64,000 nucleotides of DNA from assembly GCA_027923505.1 (NCBI GenBank), contig BROI01000012.1, positions 124,001 through 188,000 on the forward strand. Direction: 5' to 3'. The stretch is from Mayamaea pseudoterrestris. Lineage: Eukaryota > Bacillariophyta > Bacillariophyceae > Sellaphorales > Sellaphoraceae. Positions 19,979-29,203 of the stretch are shown here, piece after piece. Under the pieces are notes generated by a model. It had not been told where the DNA came from. It saw only the letters and a program-made list of their open reading frames with translations, and did no database searches. Within the stretch, counting starts at the first letter, position 1; each line of letters starts with the position of its first letter. The position numbers were made by a program, and so were the translations under genes.

Positions 19979-21079
19979 ATGACATCCATCATCCCGGGCC
20001 TCAAAACGCGTCAGTTTATTACCAAGCCACTCAAAATGCCCGTCTTGAAGCTCCAAGACTTGACTCCCATGGATTGGACGACGCCGTCAGCAGCAATCGT
20101 ATTTGAAACTTCCGAGTGCAGCATCGAGACGAACGACAATGTCGTTCTCTTTGACCTTTTCTCGGATCATCCAAATTACGTGATGGGAACAAGCATGGCA
20201 GTCAAGACTTTGAAAGACTCGACGACGGAATCATTTTCGAATGGCGCTTCGGCTGCCGACAAGGCTCGCTTGCCCAAAACCATTGGCGACTGGCAGCAAT
20301 TTGAAGCGAATGCAGCTTTGTTTCACATTGTCTCGACGCCCTTTGACGAGAATGAATTTACAGTTCCACTGGAAACATCAAACTTTACCGAGGAGCAAAT
20401 CGCAATGGCGGAACGAATCGCTTCGGAAATTGAAGCGTCGCATCAAGCAAAAGCTAAAGAACAAGTCATGGCGGATGAGCATGATCAGCATCTGGAAAGC
20501 ATCAAGCATGATCCAGCCATTGTCATGACGAGTCAGCAGGACGTTAACGACAAGGAAAGCGACGGTTGCTATCTCTACAAATATTTTCAAGCAGCCAGGT
20601 CATCCACCTGCTCAACCGATTCCGAATCGGATGTTGCGTCCGACCTTACCGACTCTGACTTTGACGATGCGGCAAGCTACGAAGACGAGACAACGCTGGA
20701 TGCTCGGGATGACGAGGAAACGCAGGAACTATTGGTGCTGGAACCAGTTGTTGCTGCGGTGTTGGCAACGCCAGTCTCCGCCACGAGTCGCCAGCAGCAA
20801 CCGTCGAGACTCTTTGACGTGACGACTGCACTGGAGGAGGAAACTATCTTGATGACAACGACGGTTCATTCTACCGCTGCTAACGCAACGACAAACTCTT
20901 CGCCGTCATCCTTGCAGCGAGCTTTGGCTCGAACGTTGGACGACAATAAGACTGCTGCTGCTATTCCCGCGGATACTGCTCCCAGGCCAAAGCTTTCGTC
21001 GCTCCAGCAAGCACTTGCTCAGACGAGTAAGACCAAGCGATCAGTCACATTCAGCGTCACGAATGCGGGTATGGCGTAG
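19979..21079 (+). CDS. Acidic, Ser/Thr-rich protein with possible PP1-docking motif
   Basis: An intact 366-codon frame from an ATG at 19979. The first half is globular-looking (MDWTTPSAAIVFETSECSIE, PKTIGDWQQFEANAALFHIV), with a Glu/Ala/His helix about 140-175. The second half is acidic and disordered (DSESDVASDLTDSDFDDAAS). Near the end a short motif occurs twice, SSLQRALART and SSLQQALAQT, and the second is followed by KTKRSVTFS. RSVTF matches the RVxF docking pattern of protein phosphatase 1 regulators ([RK]-x-V-x-F). That match is suggestive only, because the motif is short. No domain recognised and no intron needed. Confidence 0.72.
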   Translation: MTSIIPGLKTRQFITKPLKMPVLKLQDLTPMDWTTPSAAIVFETSECSIETNDNVVLFDLFSDHPNYVMGTSMAVKTLKDSTTESFSNGASAADKARLPKTIGDWQQFEANAALFHIVSTPFDENEFTVPLETSNFTEEQIAMAERIASEIEASHQAKAKEQVMADEHDQHLESIKHDPAIVMTSQQDVNDKESDGCYLYKYFQAARSSTCSTDSESDVASDLTDSDFDDAASYEDETTLDARDDEETQELLVLEPVVAAVLATPVSATSRQQQPSRLFDVTTALEEETILMTTTVHSTAANATTNSSPSSLQRALARTLDDNKTAAAIPADTAPRPKLSSLQQALAQTSKTKRSVTFSVTNAGMA

Positions 21080-21289
21080 GGTCCATGCTCGAAATATACA
21101 ATGATTACATGCAAATACATGAAGAAGAAGCAAAGCGACACTTTCGGAATGGCGAATGGAAGCAAATCAAGCAAGCATGCGTGTATGCTTATATATGGAA
21201 AGGAAAGATTGAATCATTTATAATATTGCATTGATGATAACATACGATTGAAAGCATACAGTAGATGCCGATCATTTATAGCGGTTCGT

Positions 21290-22630
21290 TCACTCCGTCT
21301 TGGCGACCTGGTCCTCTTTGCCAGCCGTGGCGAGCTGCGGCAACTCAACGACGCCATCGTTGACGACGCGCTCCACAAACTCGGGTGTCGCTAGCTCGTG
21401 GGAGACTGTTCCATGCGCCACGGCATACACCAAGGCATCCGCTCGCGTCGGATTCAGTTCCTGGTCGCAGCTCGAAGTTGTAAAGGTAATTTCCGAAAAG
21501 TATACACTTTCATCGTCGGCGTACAAGTCTAGCCGCATGATTCCCGTCACATGCTTGCTGAGACGCGACACAATTTCCATCATTTTGCTCCACGTCTTTG
21601 GCTGCGCCGGAGGATCGCCGCAGGCTGGGTAATGGCCGAGCGACAATTGCAGCGGCTGGAAGCGACTCGAGTAGTAGGTTCCGTTCAAGCCGCACCGCCG
21701 ACATACCCAGAGCGGATGGCCATCAATGACCCACCAATGCCACTCGCGCAATGTATCCATATTCAAATGTTCCTCCATTATGATTTGACGAGGAATGTAT
21801 TGATACTGCGTTTGTCGTCCCTTTTGAAATGCTTCGTAGCGAGGGTTGGAAAAGAAGTGCTCCATGCTGTATTTCATATTCTCCAGCACGGTCGGTAGCG
21901 CTTCTGGAAGAATCATTTCGTCTGCCGGTTCCTTGCACTTTTTGAAGCAAGAGTAGTGACTTCCATCGAGTACCTTGGCGACAGCTCCCGACGTATGCGT
22001 GGGCTTGATAATGTAATCGGTCGCATTGAGCGATTCTATTTGCAATTGCAAGTCTTGCACCGTTAGATTCTCCATGACAGTCTTGTTAAATAAAGCAAGC
22101 GTCTTTGGAATTTTTAAATGAGGAATGTTGAGGTCGTGAATGAGTCGCTTGACGTGATCCTTGTCGGCCCATTGGGCCTTTAGCTTGCCCCAAGTGTTGT
22201 TGAATAGAAAGCTACTTCGACACTCTTGCGTGTAGGTTCGCTGGCCAGGGTGCTTGAGCAATTGTTCCTCCAAAGCAGCAGTCATGTTTGTCGTATTGTT
22301 GAACGACAAAAGTCGGTCGTCAAGTTTGTTGTTCGGCTGCGGCGGCTGCTTCTTCGTTTGTGACGCCGAACGAAGACGAGTTGGTGGCTCTTGCTGCTGC
22401 TGGACATTTAGGTTATTATATTTTGCATCATGATTTCGCCGATATTCCAAGACGGCCGTCACACTGCGAGGAGCCATGTGCTCGTCCGACGATGTAAACT
22501 GCGGAAGGCCAGTCATGATCAAGTGCGAGGTGCACAGTCCGCAAACCATGCCAAAGACAATCCACGAAGCAACAGCGTAAAAGTCGCGCCGGCGACTCTT
22601 GTTGGCAACCTTTTGCATGTGAGCGAGCAT
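21290..22630 (-). CDS. Membrane-anchored TupA-like ATP-grasp protein
   Basis: An intact 446-codon frame. Residues about 19-41 form a single hydrophobic anchor after a basic N-terminus, typical of type II Golgi/ER proteins, followed by a Gln/Asn-rich stem with N-glycosylation sites. From about residue 200 it has the marks of a TupA-like ATP-grasp domain: DYIIKPTHTSG (nucleotide-binding lysine and loop), PRQIIMEEHLN, WHWWVIDGHPLWVCRR and MRLDLYADDESVYFSEITFT (metal-binding acidic pair region). In bacteria this family is linked to capsule or teichuronopeptide synthesis, making amide bonds on acidic sugars. Here it would act in the secretory lumen on a glycan or glycoprotein; the substrate is unknown. 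Its neighbour at 23103 is also membrane-anchored. Confidence 0.8.
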   Translation of the reverse strand: MLAHMQKVANKSRRRDFYAVASWIVFGMVCGLCTSHLIMTGLPQFTSSDEHMAPRSVTAVLEYRRNHDAKYNNLNVQQQQEPPTRLRSASQTKKQPPQPNNKLDDRLLSFNNTTNMTAALEEQLLKHPGQRTYTQECRSSFLFNNTWGKLKAQWADKDHVKRLIHDLNIPHLKIPKTLALFNKTVMENLTVQDLQLQIESLNATDYIIKPTHTSGAVAKVLDGSHYSCFKKCKEPADEMILPEALPTVLENMKYSMEHFFSNPRYEAFQKGRQTQYQYIPRQIIMEEHLNMDTLREWHWWVIDGHPLWVCRRCGLNGTYYSSRFQPLQLSLGHYPACGDPPAQPKTWSKMMEIVSRLSKHVTGIMRLDLYADDESVYFSEITFTTSSCDQELNPTRADALVYAVAHGTVSHELATPEFVERVVNDGVVELPQLATAGKEDQVAKTE

Positions 22631-23102
22631 GACTCTTTATGGTATGTAATTGTCGTCTCTTCGCCTTCGTTTCAAGGGTGGACGCGTGCAGTCGCGAGAC
22701 TGATTGTGAGGCTCGACTTTTGAACAGCATTTGGGAGAACAACGCTCGTCATTATTTTCTGGCACGATCACTTTGTTATGGTCGGTCACAGAGGCAATAT
22801 TAATTTTGGTCAAATGCGTCCAGCATAACAGCTGAAGCTGTAGTTATTTGACCAATGACCATGACTCTGACAACCATCATTCAACTGGCATTAATTACGT
22901 AGACGAGCCAAGCAGTCGCATCGCAATGTGGTTTAGCTATGTGAAACTTTGACAGCAACCTTTCTTGTACCGGTATCTATAATATATTTAATTGCTAGCG
23001 TGAGTGCCTGTATTGCTTCGTGTACCGTACTCGATACTCCGCCTCGTCGCCGTTGCACATTTTTGAATTATTCATCAACTAATCCAACAGTGCGCTCATG
23101 AA
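22631..23102. other. Intergenic, AT-rich
   Basis: About 470 bp between the start of the ATP-grasp gene and the end of the SGNH-like gene. Apart from an AT-rich tract near 22975-22995 I see nothing. Confidence 0.35.
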
Positions 23103-24299
23103 TCACTCCAGCAAGTCATACAATTCTTCCACTATATCCCACGCCACCAAGTCGGGATGTCCACCCTTCATGCCGGTGCATCGGTGCATGGCTTCGGGCT
23201 CTCGCAAGTTTCCACCATTGTGATTATCGCCAGTGTTGCGACAGATACCAGGCTCGTCGCTGTGAACGTCGGAGCCGCACTCGCCAAGTATTTCCACGTG
23301 TTTGCGGGCATGCACGAGTCGAATGTTGGTGCGCGGCGGCAGTGTTTCGTTTTGATGGTAGTGTATGGCTCGCAAGGCACTCTCCGCAACGTCTTGTCCG
23401 TGCGGTGCAAACATTGGAACGGCAATGACGGGACCTTTGTACATGGCTGCCAAGCTTTCAATGGTTGGTGACGTATATGAATCGTCAAAGAGCTCTGGAT
23501 GTGACTGCGAGTATGCTGTGATTTCGCGCCCATATTTGCTCGTGGTTTCAAAGTGGTTGAACCGACCCATGATGACTGCGTCCATGGATTCGAGCGAACG
23601 GTCGAGTAGATTCTCAAAGGTTTTGGCCCATTGCTGCTCGTTGTAGACGAGCGGTGAGTTTGACACAGTCACGAGTGTAGCATTGTTTGCAAAGTGGTGA
23701 CTCATGGTGAATCCAAAGGTTGATTCGCTGGAAGCGCCAAAGCTATCATTGTAACTGCGCGAACTGGAAATCACATTTTGATACTCGCAGAGCAGAGTGT
23801 TAAAAACTTGTCGAGTATGCGAGTTCCCAAGCATGAATACATAAGTATTGTTTGGTAGAGGAAACTTTCGGCGTCCCCAGGTGGTACTGTCTTGCCGGTT
23901 AGCGTAGTTGAGCATGCGCGTCGTAAAGTCGTCGTAGGCCGGTCCATCGCAAATGTATGGTTTCTTGGATACATTGGCAAGGCTGGCGCGACAAATGTGC
24001 AAATCCAAGAGTGGTTGCTGATCGTTTGATTGCTTTGCAGTGTTGAATTGTTCTCGAGTTGCTATAATGGATGCCGATGTTGTTCTAAGTGTTTGCTTGG
24101 CCGAGTCAATGACTGGAGTTGGAAGTAGAAACAAACTTGTGGCAAAGACTGCGGCAGTCGCAACGAGACAAAGAATTGAAGACAGTATCAAGTGCATGTT
24201 TTGATAGTTTTGTACTGTGCATTTGAGAAAAGATTGAGTGAGTTTTCTGTCGAAAGCAAGGGTAAAGGTGAAGCGAGTAGCGAGCAAGCATTGCATCAT
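23103..24299 (-). CDS. Membrane-anchored SGNH / PC-esterase-like protein
   Basis: An intact frame of 398 codons from 24299; an alternative start at 24197 (MHLILSSILCLVATAAVFAT) would place the hydrophobic anchor at the N-terminus. After the anchor and a Ser/Thr stem comes YVFMLGNSHTRQVFN at about residue 150, which matches the GDS/GNS nucleophile block of SGNH hydrolases in the Cas1p/TBL (PC-esterase) group. At the C-terminus CTGMKGGHPDLVAWDIVEEL has the Asp and His expected of the catalytic D-x-x-H block, though the spacing is unusual. Such enzymes add or remove acetyl groups on glycans in the Golgi. It is transcribed divergently from the PPR gene. Function is inferred from these two motifs and topology. 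Confidence 0.72.
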   Translation of the reverse strand: MMQCLLATRFTFTLAFDRKLTQSFLKCTVQNYQNMHLILSSILCLVATAAVFATSLFLLPTPVIDSAKQTLRTTSASIIATREQFNTAKQSNDQQPLLDLHICRASLANVSKKPYICDGPAYDDFTTRMLNYANRQDSTTWGRRKFPLPNNTYVFMLGNSHTRQVFNTLLCEYQNVISSSRSYNDSFGASSESTFGFTMSHHFANNATLVTVSNSPLVYNEQQWAKTFENLLDRSLESMDAVIMGRFNHFETTSKYGREITAYSQSHPELFDDSYTSPTIESLAAMYKGPVIAVPMFAPHGQDVAESALRAIHYHQNETLPPRTNIRLVHARKHVEILGECGSDVHSDEPGICRNTGDNHNGGNLREPEAMHRCTGMKGGHPDLVAWDIVEELYDLLE

Positions 24300-24624
24300 C
24301 GTGCCTCATTCGTCGAACGACCATTGTTTCATTGCTTCCATCAACGTACCAGCAACGTTAATCTCTATTGATTAACAGCGTTTTTCAATGAGTAAAAGCT
24401 CCATCAGTGTAAAGAGGACTACGGATGGTAGCCGAGGTAGGAATGGAATGGAATACATTGATCGGTCGAACATGAGTTTTGATGCTGATTTCTTTGGCGA
24501 GCGGCCAAAGTCCCCTTTCGCGAAACCGGTACGACATTAATTCAAAACCGTTTCAACTTGATACTGGTGCGACAGTCGCTCGCATCCGTTCGTTCCGTCA
24601 CTTTTTCGCTCATCCATCATTAGC
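24300..24624. promoter_or_regulatory. Divergent intergenic region
   Basis: About 325 bp between the 5' ends of the SGNH-like gene and the PPR gene; both promoters should lie here. No specific motif recognised. Confidence 0.3.
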
Positions 24625-27594
24625 ATGGGGGACGACGGGATAATGCAGCAGCATCAGCTATTAAAAGCGCGAGATATGCGACAAGAAGTGTTTACTATAG
24701 GTAAACCCTGCTCTCATTCTAATTTTCAATGGCAGAATGTTTTATCTGCTAGCAGATTACGCTGCAATATACGCTGGATTCATCTGCTGCTGCTCTCCAT
24801 CACATCATCCGTTCATGCGTGGACATCAACCAATCGACGATCAAATTATTTCGCCATGAACCATTACTCAACAATGAAATCGACACCAGAAAGCAGTCTT
24901 TTGAACGCGACCGTATCCAGTAAATCCGCTTTGCCTCGACAACGACGTAAACAGCAGCAAAAAGAGCCTTCTCTGTTCAAGTCAAAATCACATCATTCAA
25001 TACAATCAAATGCTATAAATCGAGCGACTCTAAAATCTCGCAATCATACAAAAGCTGTTAATGGTAGAACGTCACAAGCTACGTCCAAGAAGAGACCGCA
25101 GGTGCGACGGCTCCGAAACAATTCCTCTGGCGCTAAATCAAAATCGAATGCCACCAACACCAACATAGCTCGACAAGCGAGCTCATACAATACAACCGAA
25201 GGCGCCGTCCTTTTTAATCGACAACTCAATCTACTTGTTAAGCACCAAGTGAAGCAGCAAGCCAATAACAGAACCGACATTAGGAGTAGTAGCAGCAGTA
25301 GACGATCCGTTGCGCAACAGGCGACCGACTTGCTACTTGAAAAGATCCATTTCAACAGCACAGACTATGACGCGGTGTCATTCAACATTGTTCTATCGGC
25401 GTGGAGCCGACAGCGAAGCATTACGGCGGCACAAAAAGCGGATCAACTACTGTCAATACTACTCACATTGAGCGCTCAAACGCAACGACACAATCTACAA
25501 GCCAACTCGTATTCCTACGGAAGCGTGTTGCACGCCTACGCCAAGGCCAATGATGGAATCCGCGGCGCCACGAGAGCATCCGAACTATTGCATCAGCTCG
25601 AGTCGTCTCCGCATATTCAACTTGACACAGACTATTGTCACAATGCCGTGATGGATGCCTGGGCAGTTTCCAATCACGTTGATGCGGGCATGCGGGCGGA
25701 AGCAATCTTGCGAAGACTTTTGGAGCACAATGGCAGTGTCAAACCGACCAAGGTTTCCTTCAATGCATGCATCAACGCATATGCTCGCTCCGGACAAGTG
25801 CAGCATGTTCAGCGACTATTACAGGAAATGAAGAAACTTGCTGACGCTGGTCAAGTGCACTTTGCGCCCGACAAGATATCCTACACGACTTGCATTGACG
25901 CATTCGCCAAGAGCGAGGGTAGCTTGGCCAATGCCAAGCAGGCGGATGCACTGCTGACGGAAATGGAGCGACTGTATGTGGCAACAAACTCGACCAGTCT
26001 TTGTCCCGACGTGGTTGCCTATACATCCGTTTTAACGGCTTACGCCAAGTCGGGTCGCGTCAAGAGTCAAATCGCCAATGACTTGTTGCGACGAATGGAA
26101 TTGTACGCAAACGATCGCCCAAACTCGGTATTTCTAAATGCATGGATCAATCTACTAGCCAAAAATATGGATGTGGAGGTTGAACAAGACTCGGCGGCTG
26201 CTGCGGAAGGCCTGCTACAGTACATGCAAACGGCATTTTGGGAACGAAAGCAGCTTCAACTGAAACCGTGCAAGATTACCTACACGGCGCTCATCACCGT
26301 CTTGGCCGAAGTTGGAACTGTGGCAGCGGCGGAGCGAGCGGAGGATTTGTATCGAGAGTTGGAAGGCTTGTGGCGCGAAACTGGAGACTTGGATTATTTG
26401 CCGACCACGAAAACGTTTGCGAGTTTGTTGAACGCGTGGGCCCGGTGTGGCGGCGCCTCCAAGGCGTTGCGACGGGCGGACGATATAATGGCCAACATGA
26501 AGCGACTGTATGAGGAAACTGGATCGAATGACGTGCGTCCCAACACGATTCTGTTTGTGCAAATTTTTCAAATTCTTGCCAAGAGTGGAGAAGCGAACGC
26601 AGCTGAGAAAGCCAAGGAACTTTTGAGGGAAATGCACGCGTTGTATTTGGCTGGTTGCCCTGACGTGCGGCCAGATTCGACGACATATGCTTACCTGATT
26701 AACACTTTTACGAAAGCCAGAGTCGATAATGTTGCCGAGCTGGCAACGCTTGTTTTGGAGGAGGCAGAAGCTGGATATAACGCAGGGATTGGAGAACTTC
26801 GGCCGACAGCAATGCTATACTCGGCTTGCCTCCAGGCATATGCCAAGTGTGCCTCGAAGGAAGGTGCGCAGCTGGCCGAAGGTTTGCTGAAACAAACAAA
26901 GGAATTGTACGAACGAGGCAAGATTTATGCCAAGCCGAGATTTACGTTTTACAACGCAGTTATGGACGCGCATGCTCGATCCAATGGCGGGCGGCAGGCT
27001 GCTGAGCGCGCTGTGGAACTCTTGGACGAAATGGATGTCCGCAGCAAGGCCGGTGATCAAACGCTTCGACCAAATACAAGAAGTTTTAACGCTGCAATCT
27101 TCGCGTGGAAGAACAGTGGTGAGGCTGATGCACCAGCACATGCTGAATTGTTGCTTCGACGAATGAACGAAGGCTACAAGGCTGGCGAGCGAAGCATGCG
27201 ACCTGATCGGGTGACAATCAACTCGATTATTGGCGTATGGGCCAAGAGTCATGCTGACAATGCAGCGGAACGTGCTGAAGAATGGCTCACGTTTATGGAG
27301 ACGCAGTTTGCTAATGGTGATCGATCCTTAAAGCCGGACTCGTGGAGCGTCAACACTTGTATAAATGCATATAGTCGCTCTGAGCGTGTCGACGCTCCGG
27401 AACGAGCACGAATGTTGTACGAGCGGATGAAAACAGCCTATGAAGCTGGTGACTTGGAGATGCGACCCGACTTGATTACACTCAATTCACTGCAAACGGT
27501 GCTGTCGCGATGCAGTAACAAGGATGAAAGGCATCAGCTAACTCGTATCGCGGATGAGATTGCCAAGTTGTATACATCGACGCTAGCAGCATAA
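24625..27594 (+). CDS. Large pentatricopeptide repeat (PPR) protein, probably organellar
   Basis: An intact 989-codon frame. From about residue 250 to the end there are roughly 13-15 helical repeats of the PPR type, recognisable by recurrent blocks such as SFNIVLSAWSR, SYTTCIDAFAK, AYTSVLTAYAK, TFASLLNAWAR and SFNAAIFAWKN. The repeats are longer (about 40-60 residues) than the canonical 35, with an extra acidic loop containing a DVRPD/LRPN-like turn, as is common in algal stramenopiles. PPR proteins bind organellar RNA and act in its processing or translation. The N-terminus contains IRWIHLLLLSITSSVHAWTS: a hydrophobic stretch ending in a small-residue site with an aromatic right after it, resembling the ASAFAP-type signal of complex plastids, followed by a Ser/Arg/Lys-rich, acid-poor region. 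The long 48-residue lead before it is unusual, so a start further in or a mitochondrial target remain possible. Confidence 0.88.
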   Translation: MGDDGIMQQHQLLKARDMRQEVFTIGKPCSHSNFQWQNVLSASRLRCNIRWIHLLLLSITSSVHAWTSTNRRSNYFAMNHYSTMKSTPESSLLNATVSSKSALPRQRRKQQQKEPSLFKSKSHHSIQSNAINRATLKSRNHTKAVNGRTSQATSKKRPQVRRLRNNSSGAKSKSNATNTNIARQASSYNTTEGAVLFNRQLNLLVKHQVKQQANNRTDIRSSSSSRRSVAQQATDLLLEKIHFNSTDYDAVSFNIVLSAWSRQRSITAAQKADQLLSILLTLSAQTQRHNLQANSYSYGSVLHAYAKANDGIRGATRASELLHQLESSPHIQLDTDYCHNAVMDAWAVSNHVDAGMRAEAILRRLLEHNGSVKPTKVSFNACINAYARSGQVQHVQRLLQEMKKLADAGQVHFAPDKISYTTCIDAFAKSEGSLANAKQADALLTEMERLYVATNSTSLCPDVVAYTSVLTAYAKSGRVKSQIANDLLRRMELYANDRPNSVFLNAWINLLAKNMDVEVEQDSAAAAEGLLQYMQTAFWERKQLQLKPCKITYTALITVLAEVGTVAAAERAEDLYRELEGLWRETGDLDYLPTTKTFASLLNAWARCGGASKALRRADDIMANMKRLYEETGSNDVRPNTILFVQIFQILAKSGEANAAEKAKELLREMHALYLAGCPDVRPDSTTYAYLINTFTKARVDNVAELATLVLEEAEAGYNAGIGELRPTAMLYSACLQAYAKCASKEGAQLAEGLLKQTKELYERGKIYAKPRFTFYNAVMDAHARSNGGRQAAERAVELLDEMDVRSKAGDQTLRPNTRSFNAAIFAWKNSGEADAPAHAELLLRRMNEGYKAGERSMRPDRVTINSIIGVWAKSHADNAAERAEEWLTFMETQFANGDRSLKPDSWSVNTCINAYSRSERVDAPERARMLYERMKTAYEAGDLEMRPDLITLNSLQTVLSRCSNKDERHQLTRIADEIAKLYTSTLAA

Positions 27595-27647
27595 ACATAT
27601 AATGTATATTTTACATATTAGGTATTAACACTGATGATTACGCAGGT

Positions 27648-28781
27648 TCACTTGGGTTGAGCTTCTCGGTTCTTGTCTTTGGAAGGGCGACTCGTCGTTT
27701 CATGTCGAGCGTTGAAGTAGAGAGCCAAGTTTTCTAGCTGCTGCCGGTGTTGCTGCTGTAATGACATGATCTGGTAGTTGAATTGTATCTGATGGAGCCG
27801 AGATGCCACTAGGGTATCAACCGGATTGATTTGGAGCGGAAAGCCAAACGCATCACAGGCGGCGAATGTTGGGCTGTAAAAATTGTCCTGCATTGCGCCT
27901 CCAACAGCAAGGGGATTGATCGATCCAAAAGCGGGAATGCCCCCTGCTGGAATTTGGTACTGGTTCCAAAGCTGTAGAGTACTAAGGGAAACAGTCGGAA
28001 CTACCGGCAGGCCGTTTATTTGCGAATTGCTTTCGTTTGAAATGGAAATCTTTCGGGGCAGTTTAGTCGTCTCTCCTACAATGCGCCGCTCCTTGCTCAA
28101 TGGTTCGTCACAGTCTTGACCTCCGCTGTAAATGTTCGAGCCCTTAGTCTGCTTGATGTGCTTTCGTTTCCGCTTTTGAATCGTTCGTTTGTGGGACATG
28201 CCGCTTGGAGTCACCGCAGCGGCAGATTGCGTAATGTTAATTGGTCGCTGTTCATCAACTGCGCCAGTGTCGTCCGAATTATGTACGATCTTGGCAGGAA
28301 TGTCGTATGGAGTACCTCCAGCTACCGAATCCTTCCTTTGCAGCATTTCTCGAGTAACATTCGGCGCATTCATGTGAACGGCAGAATCTTCATGCTTGTC
28401 GAGCACTAAATTCGCGTCATCGTGCTCTTCCAATGCCTCTGCCTGCAGCTCAACTTTCTCATCCGCAATGTCATGGTGACGGGCCTTTTGCGTGACAGCT
28501 CCAATGGCTCCGTTCGTTGCAGAATTTGCATCGTCTCGCTCTCGCTCTCCTTCCTGGCTGTCCTTGGCTGCTGCTGATTTCAGATGATTGTCCCCTCTAG
28601 AATGATCATTACCCTCTAAAATCAGCTGCTTTAATGTGACATTAGCATCATGGTCATTGAAAGTATGCCGCTTGGAGCCTTTGGCTTTTTCAGACTTAAC
28701 GAGTGTCGCAGAATTCGCATCGTCAGGCTGCCCTTCCATGCCGCTCCTGTCATCAAGGGACCGAGAAAGTTTGCTTCCCAT
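27648..28781 (-). CDS. Disordered protein with candidate myristoylation and nuclear signals
   Basis: The first ATG is at 28781, giving 377 codons starting MGSKLSRSLDDRS. This fits the N-myristoylation pattern MGxxxS with a basic patch after it. The body is low complexity with repeated DDANSAT/DDANL blocks near residues 20, 82 and 120. A basic cluster KRTIQKRKRKHIKQTK at about residue 196 looks like a bipartite nuclear signal, and the C-terminal third is Gln/Pro/Leu-rich and ends with a helix containing a QQQHRQQL run. No enzyme domain is visible. The mix of membrane and nuclear signals may mean regulated localisation, or that one of the two is a chance match. Confidence 0.65.
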   Translation of the reverse strand: MGSKLSRSLDDRSGMEGQPDDANSATLVKSEKAKGSKRHTFNDHDANVTLKQLILEGNDHSRGDNHLKSAAAKDSQEGERERDDANSATNGAIGAVTQKARHHDIADEKVELQAEALEEHDDANLVLDKHEDSAVHMNAPNVTREMLQRKDSVAGGTPYDIPAKIVHNSDDTGAVDEQRPINITQSAAAVTPSGMSHKRTIQKRKRKHIKQTKGSNIYSGGQDCDEPLSKERRIVGETTKLPRKISISNESNSQINGLPVVPTVSLSTLQLWNQYQIPAGGIPAFGSINPLAVGGAMQDNFYSPTFAACDAFGFPLQINPVDTLVASRLHQIQFNYQIMSLQQQHRQQLENLALYFNARHETTSRPSKDKNREAQPK

Positions 28782-29203
28782 AATGAGACGTTTGCTTGTA
28801 TCTACTCTATATGAGAGCAGCGTTTCATGGGCCGTATGCCGTATGACTCCGAGTTGTTTTTCTTTCGATAAAGAAAAGAGCAAGGAGCCCAAGAAACTGC
28901 GGTTCTGCACCAATTTCGTCTTTCCATAACCGGTACGATTTGCGATTCGAATTTGAGTCGTGTTTTGGTGTCACAATGACCGTTCGTTAATTCTCATATA
29001 GCCTCCGAATTATGTTATAGTCATTCATGATTAAATTGTTCGATGGGGCCGTAATCTTTGATTCGACGAATCTGGTCGAATCTTCTCCGGCACAACAAAG
29101 GGATCATCGCAGCGTCTTCTCCTCACTTTTGTCCACTTGCTGCCAAGATCAAATTGACAGTAACTACTCCATCAGCCTTTACACGATTTTCCAACGGGTC
29201 AAC
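28782..29203. promoter_or_regulatory. Divergent intergenic region
   Basis: About 420 bp between two divergent genes. The plus-strand frame of the PstS-like gene is open upstream to an ATG at 29027, so part of this stretch may be translated if that start is used. Confidence 0.3.

Noticed and set aside
24701-24755. Possible intron GTAAAC...CTAGCAG in the PPR gene leader
   Set aside because: Removing 55 nt breaks the reading frame, and the unspliced frame is open, so I kept the single-exon model.
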